Assembly: GCA_012026835.1 (NCBI GenBank)
Contig: VEPN01000002.1
Span: forward strand, 99,726 to 163,725
Origin: Candidatus Methanoperedens sp.
GTDB taxonomy: Archaea; Halobacteriota; Methanosarcinia; Methanosarcinales; Methanoperedenaceae
Direction: 5' to 3'
DNA: 64,000 bases
Below, in pieces: positions 8,072-16,851 of this stretch (positions within the stretch are counted from its first letter, which is position 1; each line of letters opens with the position of its first letter). Made by a program: the position numbers and the translations under genes. Below the pieces are notes generated by a model that ran no database searches, was not told the DNA's origin, and saw nothing but the letters and a program-made list of their open reading frames with translations.

Positions 8072-8767
8072 CTACACCTCCCGAATAAAATTTCCATGCC
8101 ATGTATGATACCATACCTGTCCTGAGTAGCCATTCACATCCAGCATGCCATACATTTTGTTATCTTTCTTTACATCAAAATGGTAATAACCATAAAACAG
8201 TCCACTATCTTCCGCCTTTGTTCCTGGGAGTCGAGAATCCAGAAACTGCTGGGCAGATGCCATTGCCTGCTCTTTTGTCAGGGTCATAGCGCCACTTGCT
8301 TGTGTGCCCATCATACCATATTTTGTGTTCCACATCATATTGGGACCCATCTCAGGAGAAACAATACCACTGTACTTATCTATTAGCATCTGGAATGCTT
8401 TGGTTCCTGTGCTTTTCTCTTTATAGTCAGCGTAGAAGTTGAACTCCCATTCTTCCACATCCACGAGTTCAAAATCGGGATTATTCTGGGAAGCCAGATA
8501 TCTATTCGCAATATCCCTGGCTTGTTCCAGTCTGACCAGGCTACCGTTTGAATTATACGGGATGCCCCCGCTCACAAGCATATTCCCGCCCATCATTTGC
8601 ATCATAGATCCCATCATACCGCCTGAGCCACCCATCATACCTCCTCCCATCATTCCACCGCCCATCATACCATAGGTGAAACGAGAGTAACCGGAGCTGA
8701 GAACCAGTCCTAGGATGCCTACAACAATCAAAATAACGCCTAATAAAGCTAGAGTTTTCTTATCCAT
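8072..8767 (-). CDS. Membrane-anchored Met-rich protein with PepSY-like repeats
   Basis: A 231-residue protein with one N-terminal membrane helix (LALLGVILIVVGILGLVL), then a Met/Gly-rich linker of repeated MMGGG units (about residues 34-62), then two related domains. Each has an acidic helix (LEQARDIANRYLAS; LTKEQAMASAQQFLDS) followed by strands ending in KYSGIVSPE or NGYSGQVWY, which resembles PepSY folds. The Met-rich stretch could bind Cu(I) or Ag(I). The bulk should face outside the membrane. A SHOCT protein is 39 bases upstream in the same direction. Exact function unknown; a periplasmic metal-binding or protease-inhibitor role is possible. Confidence 0.7.
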   Translation of the reverse strand: MDKKTLALLGVILIVVGILGLVLSSGYSRFTYGMMGGGMMGGGMMGGSGGMMGSMMQMMGGNMLVSGGIPYNSNGSLVRLEQARDIANRYLASQNNPDFELVDVEEWEFNFYADYKEKSTGTKAFQMLIDKYSGIVSPEMGPNMMWNTKYGMMGTQASGAMTLTKEQAMASAQQFLDSRLPGTKAEDSGLFYGYYHFDVKKDNKMYGMLDVNGYSGQVWYHTWHGNFIREV

Positions 8768-8806
8768 ATCTTACCTTCCGGTTCATTTCAAAACGCTTCC
8801 TTTTTT

Positions 8807-9049
8807 TTATATATCTTTCTTTTTCTCTTCGAATTCTTCTTTGCTTATCTCTCCTCTGGCGTATCTTTTCTTCAGGATCTCAAGTGCTGATTCCTGTTCC
8901 CTTTTAGCTCCACTGCTTTCCCATAGATACTTGATAAGCAGAACTAAACCTATGATTACAAGTATCGAGAATATCAGTCCGAGAATCCCCCATACTCCGT
9001 AACTCATACCATAACCGTCCATCATTCCATAAGGCATTCCAAATTGCAT
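8807..9049 (-). CDS. Short membrane protein with C-terminal SHOCT domain
   Basis: An 80-residue protein: a Met/Gly/Tyr-rich N-terminus, one membrane helix (VWGILGLIFSILVIIGLVLLI), and a C-terminal SHOCT motif (ALEILKKRYARGEISKEEFEEKKKDI). SHOCT segments are short oligomerisation modules found at the ends of many membrane proteins. Its Met-rich start resembles the linker of the next gene, with which it probably forms an operon. GGAGGTCA precedes the ATG. Confidence 0.8.
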   Translation of the reverse strand: MQFGMPYGMMDGYGMSYGVWGILGLIFSILVIIGLVLLIKYLWESSGAKREQESALEILKKRYARGEISKEEFEEKKKDI

Positions 9050-9363
9050 ATTTGACCTCCACTAATAACAATTGATTTGGCACTATAAAAAATGTTGTCT
9101 AGCAGTAACTTTTGTTTTCGAGTGCAGAGATAGAACTGAAGAAAGAGAGATCAGAATCAGCCAGGAGAAGCTTGGAACTTGTATGATCTCGAAGTCACTG
9201 GGATACGTCAAAAAAATCCCAAGTTTATTCGATTTTTAAATGCCTTTCAGCTGATGCCAGATTTTCCCCTTCGCTATCGCTCAGGGTCGCTTCCGCTAAA
9301 ATCTGGCTTTTCCAGTTTCTGAACCCTCCTCTGTAAAAATTTCCAATACAAGGAGGTAATCGA
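9050..9363. other. Intergenic divergent promoter region at left edge of the mobile element
   Basis: This 314-base stretch separates the minus-strand metal genes from the plus-strand element. A minus-strand TTTTTTATAG (about 9083-9092) suits the SHOCT gene. On the plus strand CGATTTTTAAATG (about 9229-9241) could serve radC. It also holds hairpin repeat A (9256-9307). No open reading frame is convincing here. Confidence 0.5.
9256..9307 (+). repeat. Dispersed hairpin element, copy A
   Basis: A perfect 10-bp stem, GCCAGATTTT (9256-9265) with AAAATCTGGC (9298-9307), encloses a GC-rich loop. It is followed by CCAGTTT and AAAAATTTCCAATA before the radC ribosome site. Copies B (15758-15807) and C (16751-16800) share the outer stem position and the downstream AAAAATT box, but the interior of this copy is diverged. 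Confidence 0.75.
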
Positions 9364-10050
9364 ATGGAAAATTGTAACATCAGAATATGCGATATGCGTA
9401 AAGACGAAAGACCCAGGAACAGATTGATCGATAAAGGCGCCAGTTCATTGAGCGACTCGGAGCTCCTGTCAATAATCCTGAGAACGGGATCAAAGAAAGA
9501 AAACGCTATAAATCTGGCTCAACGGATTCTTTCACAATACAGCCCCAAAGAGTTGTCCCGGATAGACGTATACCAGCTAATGAAAATCAACGGGATTAAG
9601 CAGAGCAAAGCCTGCCAGATTGCGGCTGTCTTTGAAATCGCCCGCAGGCTTGAAGCCTTCACTGAGGATGCAAAGGCGAAGATAAACTCTCCGGAAGATG
9701 TTTACAGGCGATTGTATCCATATATGAGGGAGGCGAAAAGGGAGACATTCATTGAATTGAGCCTGGATACAAAGAATCAGATTATCCGGGAAGATACAAT
9801 ATCGATAGGGTCACTGAACGCCAATATAGTTCATCCCAGAGAGGTTTTTAAAGTAGCGTTGATGCAGTCAGCAGCGCATATCATAGTTGCACATAACCAT
9901 CCTTCTGGGGATCCTGTGCCGAGTAGAGAGGATATAGAAATAACAAAGAAACTGGTCGAGACTGGAAAGATAATTGGCATAGATGTACTCGACCATGTGA
10001 TCATTGGTGATGGCCGTCATTTCAGCATGAAGGAAGCCGGGCATATTTAG
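9364..10050 (+). CDS. radC: RadC-family JAB/MPN-domain protein
   Basis: A 228-residue RadC protein. The N-terminal part has the UPF0758 helix-hairpin-helix segment (LSDSELLSIILRTGSKKENAINLA); the C-terminal JAB domain holds the JAMM metal site, His177 and His179 in AHNHPSGDPVPS and Asp190. JAMM proteins are usually zinc peptidases or deubiquitinases; for RadC the activity is unsettled, though it is common on plasmids and phages. AAGGAGGTAATCG gives a strong ribosome site. It opens the plus-strand element operon. A ThiF-like gene lies at 25135 in the same element, which makes a JAMM/E1-like pairing conceivable. Confidence 0.92.
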   Translation: MENCNIRICDMRKDERPRNRLIDKGASSLSDSELLSIILRTGSKKENAINLAQRILSQYSPKELSRIDVYQLMKINGIKQSKACQIAAVFEIARRLEAFTEDAKAKINSPEDVYRRLYPYMREAKRETFIELSLDTKNQIIREDTISIGSLNANIVHPREVFKVALMQSAAHIIVAHNHPSGDPVPSREDIEITKKLVETGKIIGIDVLDHVIIGDGRHFSMKEAGHI

Positions 10051-10058
10051 GAGGAGAC

Positions 10059-10457
10059 ATGACAAAAAGAACAAAAAATATACCTCATATCCTGAAGATT
10101 CCATGGATTTCTCTTGAGAGTGCTGAAGCAGAAGTACGTCATATAATTGTAAACAAACAGGAGTTCTATGCGATATCCTATGCAGGAAACCTTCTCTTCA
10201 CGCCAGAAGATATCCATGCAGCACAGCTTCGTTTTAATAGCTACCCGAACATCGAAAAGACCTGGCCTGTATGGATATTATCAGAGTCAGATATTAAAGG
10301 TGTAGCCAAACAGTTCGGATTGGATATAGAAGGGTTAGACCCGGGCCTTATAGTTCATCATTTCAAGAAGGGGTTCATGCCATTGATAGATTCCTGGGAT
10401 GAAGTTGTCAAGGGAGCTATCGAACAGGCCAAGATAGAGCAGCTAATCCACGAATAA
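10059..10457 (+). CDS. Hypothetical protein
   Basis: A 132-residue, mixed alpha/beta, soluble protein with no signal peptide and no motif I recognise. It starts nine bases after radC (GGAGGAG precedes the ATG) and ends twelve bases before the methylase-helicase gene, so it is cotranscribed with both. Ends in an acidic helical tail (VVKGAIEQAKIEQLIHE). Confidence 0.75.
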   Translation: MTKRTKNIPHILKIPWISLESAEAEVRHIIVNKQEFYAISYAGNLLFTPEDIHAAQLRFNSYPNIEKTWPVWILSESDIKGVAKQFGLDIEGLDPGLIVHHFKKGFMPLIDSWDEVVKGAIEQAKIEQLIHE

Positions 10458-10469
10458 GCAGAGGGGACT

Positions 10470-13400
10470 ATGGCGACACAACTTACTCTTGCGTTATTTG
10501 AGAATATCGACTCGGTACGACAAGAGACAATCGATGCCACGGATGTGGTTAAGCCGGTGCATGAATTATCGAAAACTTCTGGTATACCCAAAGAGAATTT
10601 CATTGAACTTCCAGGATTATTCCCCGCGGATTTCAATTCCCGGATAGTAGACGACCCGATGCTCGAAATTGATGATTTCGATCCGAGACAAATCCCATTC
10701 GACATTCAGGGAGATCCAAATGAAGAGTTCTGGCGAGCAGTCAAAGAAGGGATGATAGATCGCGAGAAGATATTCTATGAATACAAGTCCCTGGGGCAGA
10801 CCGTAACGATAGAAGGGAATAGGGGAATTCCAGACCTAGCGAAAAAGAGGGCACTCAATTTCCAGCAGCATTTCACACCGCCAATAATAGCGAGATTCCT
10901 GGCCCAGGCATTGAGGCTTGATGTACCGGGAACGCCGGCATCAGTTGTTGATAACAGCTGCGGAATAGGCAGAATGTTCCAGTTCCTGAACCCATCCTGC
11001 GACCTGGTGGGAATTGAAGTGGAAGAGAAAGCATATCACATGGCAAGGACCCTTTTCCCGAAGGCTAACATCATCAATGACGACCTGATAAATCACCCAA
11101 GAATAATGGCAGACTGCTTCATCATCAACCCTCCTTTCTCAATACAGTTAGAAAAGAAGAACTGTGGGTTCACAAACGCAGGATGGGGCGACCTTGGACC
11201 CGGGACGAGCATAAAGTCGCACATAGCTGCTATGGAAACTGCCATTGAAAGTGCCAGATACTTTGTGGCAGCTATGCTCCCTGCAGGCTACTTTGTTAAT
11301 GAAGAAACGCTCACCTTTGAGAGATGGGTGAATCAGAGAGCCAAGCTTGCGTACAGACTGGATATAGATCAAAAAGCGTTCACCAAGCACGGATTTACCT
11401 GGCCATGCTCTCTAGTGATCTACAGTAAAGAACGTCTTGATGGCCTCTGCTTGATTCATCATCAAACAGAGACTCTTGATGAAGCCTTCCTGGCCCATGA
11501 GCTTGAAATATTGCGGGAATCGGAGGCAGGAAAAGCAATAGAGAAAGCTGCTGAGCATATAAGAAAAAGAGGACCTACACATTTCTTTATACCGAAAAAA
11601 TGCAAGCCTGAACAAGTATGTGAACCATGCATAACATTACCATTATCAGGCACGAATCGGGTGAAGATATGCCTATCTCCTGATGCAAGCTGCCTCAATT
11701 TAAAGGTAGATAATGTTCTCGCTGCCCTGAAAGTACATGAGTTCAGGAAATCTCTGGGCCATGAATGGAATGATGGATTGAAAGAATATATAGAACTTGC
11801 TGACGTAATGCTCAGAAGGAGAAACCTGCTTGAAGATCCTCACACCCTTCCAGGGATGTGGGAAAGCCTTCGCCGCGCTAATTTAATGCCTGTGATTGAT
11901 CCCCAGTTTGCGAACTGGGTCGTAAAGAAGAAGAAATGGCTGGAAAGACAGCAGGCACCTTTTGAGCAGTTCATCAAAGGGAAAGACGGGCAGTGGATAT
12001 GCCTTCACAAAGATGACGGCATCAAGTCTCTTTATCCAGAACTATATCAAGAAAGATTGAAGAGATTAGAAATATTAAGCATCGACTGGCTATGGCCGTT
12101 CCAGAAAGAGGATGTTGCCAGGATGAGCTTGAAAAACACGACTCTGCTTGCCGATCAAATGGGACTGGGGAAGTGCCTTCTACCGGATACCATGGTTTAT
12201 ATCGATGGTATATTGATGGCAATAGGAGAGGTTTGGGATAGATATCATACGGAGATACATTTTGATGGAGTGGGCTACTGGAGCATCCCCAGCAAGAGGT
12301 TATATACGAATTCTATCGACCCTAACGGCAGGATAGTGAGATCACAAATAGAGATGTTGTATAAACAGGAGATCGATGAAAAGATAAGAACGGTTGTTCT
12401 TGCAGATGGTTCAGAGGTTTCATCGACGCTCTCTCATAAATTCTTATGCCCGGATGGATGGAGTAACGAAATCGGTAAATATGTATGTGTCCCTGCCAGG
12501 CTACTGCAACATGGCTATAAATCAATGAATAAAGACATAGTTTCATTCATCGCATGGCAAATAGCAGAGGGGTATGAGCGCAATAGAGAGAGTCCAAATA
12601 ATAAATACAGACACGAGGTAGATATCACCCAGAAAGATGTCAGCGTGCTTCTAACACTGAAGGAGAAGTTCAAGGCATTTGGTCTCGATTTCGCACCAAA
12701 GATAACAATACCAAAGGATGGGCACGCTCCACATTTGATGGTTATTCGTAGAGAGTATAGAGATTATGTCGAAAGGCTTGGATATGTTTGGGGGTTGCCA
12801 TCGAGTAAGAAGACAATACCCAAGTTCATACAAGAATTAAATAATGATTGCATAGCAGTCTTTCTTCAGAGTTACTTCGATGCAGAAAGTTGCCCGGTAC
12901 TTTCGATGCGCTCCATTGAAATAACAACCGCATCTGAAGAATTGATCAATCAATTGTCTATGCTACTCAGAAGGTTCGGAATATGGCTACGAATCAAAAG
13001 GAAGATGAAGTGCGCGACTAATGGGCATAGAATAAAGAGACCATATTGGATAGGAGTCATTGGTGGCAACGGATTACGCTTATTTAAGAAGCATATAGGC
13101 TATTCGATAAAGAAGAAACAAGAAATACTAGAAATAATCTGCGAAAAAAAGTCTAACACCAACATAGAAGGTATTCCGGCATCTAGTATCGTAAGAGATG
13201 TTTATGAGAAGACTGGATTATCACTCGAATCATTGGGTATGGCTTCAGATGTATATGTGAATGGTACCCAAGAGTTCTCAAGAGAGAGTCTCCAGAAAGT
13301 GATAGATAACTTAGACAGAATTCTTAGCGCAGAAGAAATCGAAATAGTTATGCAGAACCCTAGGGCTTCGCGAAGACGCAAAGAAGTATTTGAGAAAATC

Positions 13401-15047
13401 GATATGAACTATGTGGAATCTGTGAGGAATAGGCTTGCGGAGTTGATGAAGAGGGAGGTCTTTTATGCAAGAGTGAAGTCAGTGGAGCTAAAGGATTACT
13501 CGGGACCAGTTTATGATCTCACAGTTAAAGAGCATCATAATTTCGTGGCCAATGGCTGTATATGTCACAACACAAGACAAATAATCGCGCTGGGCTTGCT
13601 CTATGGTTGCAGGCACAATCTGATAATCGTAGAGCCGAAATTAAAGGACGAGTTCGTTAAAGAGTTTAAAACCATCGGAATAACAGACTATCAAATAATA
13701 ACCGATGAAAAGCATCTCAAGAGCCTGAAAAAGTTCAATCTTATAGCTTATAACTTGCTATGGCGCCCTCTAAATGGATTGACAAAGAAAACCTTCGCAA
13801 AGGCAATGAGAAGGAGATTCCAGTTCATAGCCATCGATGAGGCTCACAAGATCAAGGCGAAAGACAGCGAGCAGGCAAAAGCTGTTAGAATTTTGAAGGC
13901 CAGATATAAGTTACTATCAACAGGTACGCCGATAGCCAACTATCCCAGGAATATATTCAGCCTCCTGGTTTTTGGATGGGGAGATGCCACCGAACGCAAC
14001 CATTACGGCTACTATGGCCCAATAGAGAAAGTGGATGAACGCGGTCATCAGAGAGGCTACACTACAGGCACGCGCCAGTTCAAAGAAGATTTTGTTAGCA
14101 TTGAGTGGGTGACGCCACAATTCGCACAAACTCTAGACACTGGGGCCAAATCGCGGGAAATTCCAAAGATCAAAGACCCTGAAAAATGGTGGGCTATGAT
14201 GTGCAGCAAGATTGTTAGACGCCAGAGGGATGAACCTGAGGTAAAAGCGCACATAACCTTCCCCAAACCTGAGATCAGAACAGAACTTATCAAAATGTCG
14301 CCTGAGCATATCAGGCATTATAAGCACTGGCTTGACAACTTTGCAGGATGGTTCAAAGAACAGTTAAGGATGGAGAAGGAGGAAGGCCACAAGATCGATC
14401 AGATGATGGTCCTTGCACACCTCACTCAACTTCAATTCGCTTCAACTATCCCGCAATCGCCAAAGACCAATACGAAAGACGCACCGTGGTCGTTTGGCCC
14501 GACAACTAAACAGCAGAGGACAGTAGAGCTCATAAAGGAAGCAATAGCCAGAGAAGAAAAGATAATTGTCTTCTCTGAAAGACCTGAGTTCCAGAGATTC
14601 GTCCGGGAGATCCTTCATACTAAGCATGGCGTAAAGTCTCATCTGTTCATCGGACAGCAGGGAATTAAAGAGCGCAATATTCTTCTGAATGATTTCAGGA
14701 ATAACGGGACAAACGTGCTCCTCGCAACAACATCGTGCGGTGAGGTTGGCCTGAACATTCCGGAAGCAAACGTGGTTGTTCTCGCTGACACTTCATGGAC
14801 TCCGAGCAAACAGATCCAGGCGTATAGTAGGATACTCAGACCACAGCAGAAGAAAAAGCCCAAGATTTTCCTATTGAGAGCAGTCGGGACCATAGATGAA
14901 TACATGTCTCAGCTTATGGCAGCCAAAAGCGAAGCCATTGATGAAGGTATTGATTACCAGGAGGCAGCCGCGTTCGATGCGAGCAAATGGCTGAGCTACA
15001 AGGATTTCACTATCAAGATGTTGAGAAGCGAGGGGTATGCTCTATGA
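10470..15047 (+). CDS. DNA methylase-helicase fusion (N6-adenine MTase plus SNF2-type helicase) with intein
   Basis: A 1525-residue precursor. The N-terminal half carries an N6-methylase-like domain: FTPPIIARFL (135-144), the SAM loop DNSCGIGRMF (161-170) and the catalytic NPPF (220-223). The C-terminal half is a superfamily 2 helicase: motif I ADQMGLGK-TRQ is split by an intein, motif II is IDEAHKIK, then STGTPIANYP and the motif V/VI region GEVGLNIPEAN and QAYSRILRPQ. Removing the intein (residues 569-1034) leaves a continuous 1059-residue protein. Similar methylase-helicase fusions, such as DarB of phage P1, protect mobile DNA from host restriction. Such a role is likely here but inferred. 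The stop overlaps the next ATG. Confidence 0.88.
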   Translation: MATQLTLALFENIDSVRQETIDATDVVKPVHELSKTSGIPKENFIELPGLFPADFNSRIVDDPMLEIDDFDPRQIPFDIQGDPNEEFWRAVKEGMIDREKIFYEYKSLGQTVTIEGNRGIPDLAKKRALNFQQHFTPPIIARFLAQALRLDVPGTPASVVDNSCGIGRMFQFLNPSCDLVGIEVEEKAYHMARTLFPKANIINDDLINHPRIMADCFIINPPFSIQLEKKNCGFTNAGWGDLGPGTSIKSHIAAMETAIESARYFVAAMLPAGYFVNEETLTFERWVNQRAKLAYRLDIDQKAFTKHGFTWPCSLVIYSKERLDGLCLIHHQTETLDEAFLAHELEILRESEAGKAIEKAAEHIRKRGPTHFFIPKKCKPEQVCEPCITLPLSGTNRVKICLSPDASCLNLKVDNVLAALKVHEFRKSLGHEWNDGLKEYIELADVMLRRRNLLEDPHTLPGMWESLRRANLMPVIDPQFANWVVKKKKWLERQQAPFEQFIKGKDGQWICLHKDDGIKSLYPELYQERLKRLEILSIDWLWPFQKEDVARMSLKNTTLLADQMGLGKCLLPDTMVYIDGILMAIGEVWDRYHTEIHFDGVGYWSIPSKRLYTNSIDPNGRIVRSQIEMLYKQEIDEKIRTVVLADGSEVSSTLSHKFLCPDGWSNEIGKYVCVPARLLQHGYKSMNKDIVSFIAWQIAEGYERNRESPNNKYRHEVDITQKDVSVLLTLKEKFKAFGLDFAPKITIPKDGHAPHLMVIRREYRDYVERLGYVWGLPSSKKTIPKFIQELNNDCIAVFLQSYFDAESCPVLSMRSIEITTASEELINQLSMLLRRFGIWLRIKRKMKCATNGHRIKRPYWIGVIGGNGLRLFKKHIGYSIKKKQEILEIICEKKSNTNIEGIPASSIVRDVYEKTGLSLESLGMASDVYVNGTQEFSRESLQKVIDNLDRILSAEEIEIVMQNPRASRRRKEVFEKIDMNYVESVRNRLAELMKREVFYARVKSVELKDYSGPVYDLTVKEHHNFVANGCICHNTRQIIALGLLYGCRHNLIIVEPKLKDEFVKEFKTIGITDYQIITDEKHLKSLKKFNLIAYNLLWRPLNGLTKKTFAKAMRRRFQFIAIDEAHKIKAKDSEQAKAVRILKARYKLLSTGTPIANYPRNIFSLLVFGWGDATERNHYGYYGPIEKVDERGHQRGYTTGTRQFKEDFVSIEWVTPQFAQTLDTGAKSREIPKIKDPEKWWAMMCSKIVRRQRDEPEVKAHITFPKPEIRTELIKMSPEHIRHYKHWLDNFAGWFKEQLRMEKEEGHKIDQMMVLAHLTQLQFASTIPQSPKTNTKDAPWSFGPTTKQQRTVELIKEAIAREEKIIVFSERPEFQRFVREILHTKHGVKSHLFIGQQGIKERNILLNDFRNNGTNVLLATTSCGEVGLNIPEANVVVLADTSWTPSKQIQAYSRILRPQQKKKPKIFLLRAVGTIDEYMSQLMAAKSEAIDEGIDYQEAAAFDASKWLSYKDFTIKMLRSEGYAL
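12174..13571 (+). mobile_element. Intein with LAGLIDADG endonuclease, in the helicase P-loop
   Basis: A 466-residue protein intron inside the helicase gene. It starts with Cys (CLLPDTMVYI) right after GLGK and ends with the classic block G, NFVANGCICHN, before Thr. Block F-like YDLTVKEHHNF precedes it. The middle has two LAGLIDADG-type helices (FIAWQIAEGYE and FLQSYFDAES). All splicing residues needed are visible: Cys1, the terminal His-Asn, and a +1 Thr nucleophile. The insertion site is the ATP-binding lysine loop, a common conserved target for inteins. Confidence 0.93.
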
Positions 15048-15190
15048 ATCACAATATAATCATCCCGCCGGTCAGAGTATTATACACAGATGCCTATAAT
15101 ATTGCGTTTTTCAAGAAAAAGAAAGATGCCAAAAGGTTCGCAAGGACGAAGAGACTGTCAAAGATAGAGATAGAGGGAGAAGATATATGA
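15044..15190 (+). CDS. Small hypothetical protein
   Basis: A 48-residue basic protein (MNHNIIIPPVRVLYTDAY then Lys-rich). I choose ATG 15044 because it overlaps the upstream stop as ATGA; a longer frame from 14987 would lie inside the helicase gene. Its own stop overlaps the next start in the same way, so it is part of the chain of coupled genes. Function unknown. Confidence 0.6.
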   Translation: MNHNIIIPPVRVLYTDAYNIAFFKKKKDAKRFARTKRLSKIEIEGEDI

Positions 15191-15747
15191 TAGAAATAAA
15201 GAACGGAAGGATATATTTCTACAACACGCTAAAGCCTGATCTCATGGTCTTGGACTTCAAATGCCTGTCGGCATATGTGTGCCCGGCATGCAAGAATGTC
15301 CTTCGCGCGTACTTTGTGGGATCTATAATACCGGAATCGTTAAAAGAATACATGGAAAAAGACACCATGAAGTACGCCTACGAGATGGGGAATACCCAGG
15401 GAGCACAGTGGTTAGCTCTGCGTGACCATTCCCATAAGGAATGCTGCAGATGGGAGGTAGTTGGTGCTATGTCAAAAGGGATAGAGAACTCGGTAAAGTC
15501 CTTTATCGAGATACATAACATCAAGATAAAGGATACACAAGCGCTGATGACCGCCATAGGAACAGACAAAATGCCCGGGTTCAAGCGAGTGTTTGACGAG
15601 ACCGGGGCAGACTTACCCATGTTGCTTTTCAAAGAGAGCGATCTTCTCAATACGGCAGGCATGACGTTCGAGAAGAAGTGGGAATTGTTAAGAGACCTCA
15701 GCAAAACTATAGATTCAGTATTGAGAAGCATAGGCATGCATAATTAA
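15187..15747 (+). CDS. Hypothetical protein with CxxC
   Basis: A 186-residue protein with CPAC near residue 33 and further Cys in KECCRW (about 80), a possible zinc site, then helical sequence to the end. Coupled by ATGA to the small gene upstream. Ends 10 bases before hairpin repeat B. No family recognised. Confidence 0.7.
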   Translation: MIEIKNGRIYFYNTLKPDLMVLDFKCLSAYVCPACKNVLRAYFVGSIIPESLKEYMEKDTMKYAYEMGNTQGAQWLALRDHSHKECCRWEVVGAMSKGIENSVKSFIEIHNIKIKDTQALMTAIGTDKMPGFKRVFDETGADLPMLLFKESDLLNTAGMTFEKKWELLRDLSKTIDSVLRSIGMHN

Positions 15748-15757
15748 CACCGTTGGT

Positions 15758-15807
15758 GCCAGATTTTTCCTCGCTTCGCGAGGTCGGGCACAGCCCTAAA
15801 ATCTGGC
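15758..15807 (+). repeat. Dispersed hairpin element, copy B
   Basis: Outer stem GCCAGATTTT / AAAATCTGGC (10 bp) encloses two smaller hairpins: CCTCGC-TTC-GCGAGG and GGGC-ACA-GCCC, so the folded form is a three-way junction. It starts 10 bases after a stop codon and is followed by CCAGTAT and AAAAATTCTCCAATA. Nearly identical inside to copy C. Confidence 0.85.
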
Positions 15808-15880
15808 GTTGCCAGTATAAAAATTCTCCAATAGAGCGTTGGTGCTCTGTATAAAGAATTGTTCAACTCGGAGAAATACC

Positions 15881-16741
15881 ATGACATATAAAAGACAGAC
15901 CAAAATAATATCAGTATCGCGCAGAACGGATATACCAGCCTTCCACGGAGAGAGGTTCATGCAAGACCTGCACTCAGGATACGCTAAATACACGCAGTAT
16001 TTTGGCAATGAGAGCAAAGTATCTCTCAAAAAGGAAGATGTTGCCTGTTTTGTTTTCTGGTCAAAGGATTATACACAGTTCCTGGGAAGCCTTCATGAGA
16101 TGCTTGAGTCCGGATATCGCTCATACTTTAATTACACGCTGACAAACCTACCATCTGCTTTTGAGACGAACGTGGATCATGATAGAGCATTAAAAGCTCT
16201 GAGGGTGATGAGCAGGATGTACTCGCCAGCCCACATTAACTGGCGCTACGACCCTATTGTTCTTTCAAGCATTACTGATTATGACTGGCAGATAAACAAC
16301 TTCAAAGACCTATGTTCTAAACTCAAGGGCTATGTCAATCGTTGTTACTTCAACTTCCCGGTTTACTATGGTAAGGTGCAGGTAAATCTCAACATCTTCA
16401 CTAAAAAGACCGGAATAAAAGTAATTAATCCAGACAATGAGACAAAGACCAAGCTAATTACAGCCTTCGTTGATATCGCAAAGGAAAACGGCATACAGTT
16501 ATTCTCCTGCGCAGAGTCACATGGATACAGCCCGGACGTCCGGCCCACTCATTGCATTGATGCTGCGATAATCAACCAGCTTTATCACATCAATGATCTC
16601 CCAGGGTATAAAGCGTCAAGACAGGGATGCGGGTGCACGCAAAGCACGGATATTGGCTCATACAATACGTGCAACCACGGATGCATCTATTGTTACGCCA
16701 ATACAAGTTCAACCACAATTAAACAACAGGCTCTAAAGTAA
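15881..16741 (+). CDS. DUF1848 radical-SAM-like protein
   Basis: A 286-residue protein of the DUF1848 family. The N-terminal ISVSRRTDIPAF, the middle INWRYDPIV and the C-terminal cysteine segment (GCGCTQS, then CNHGCIYCYA) are its hallmarks; the last cysteines probably bind an iron-sulfur cluster. The family is related to radical-SAM and DNA photoproduct-lyase-like proteins but its reaction is unknown. I use ATG 15881 with GGAG upstream rather than the frame from 15839. It is flanked by hairpin repeats B and C. Confidence 0.85.
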   Translation: MTYKRQTKIISVSRRTDIPAFHGERFMQDLHSGYAKYTQYFGNESKVSLKKEDVACFVFWSKDYTQFLGSLHEMLESGYRSYFNYTLTNLPSAFETNVDHDRALKALRVMSRMYSPAHINWRYDPIVLSSITDYDWQINNFKDLCSKLKGYVNRCYFNFPVYYGKVQVNLNIFTKKTGIKVINPDNETKTKLITAFVDIAKENGIQLFSCAESHGYSPDVRPTHCIDAAIINQLYHINDLPGYKASRQGCGCTQSTDIGSYNTCNHGCIYCYANTSSTTIKQQALK

Positions 16742-16750
16742 TGCCGCTGT

Positions 16751-16800
16751 GCCGAATTTTCCCTCGCTACGCGAGGTCGGGCACAGCCCTAAAATTCGGC
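16751..16800 (+). repeat. Dispersed hairpin element, copy C
   Basis: Outer stem GCCGAATTTT / AAAATTCGGC (10 bp), with inner hairpins CCTCGC-TAC-GCGAGG and GGGC-ACA-GCCC. Compared with copy B two neighbouring pairs of the outer stem have changed on both arms so pairing is kept. It begins 9 bases after the DUF1848 stop and is followed by TTTTTCAGTTTCAAAAATTC. Confidence 0.85.
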
Positions 16801-16851
16801 TTTTTCAGTTTCAAAAATTCATGATTGAGCATAAGCTCTCAAATATAGAAG

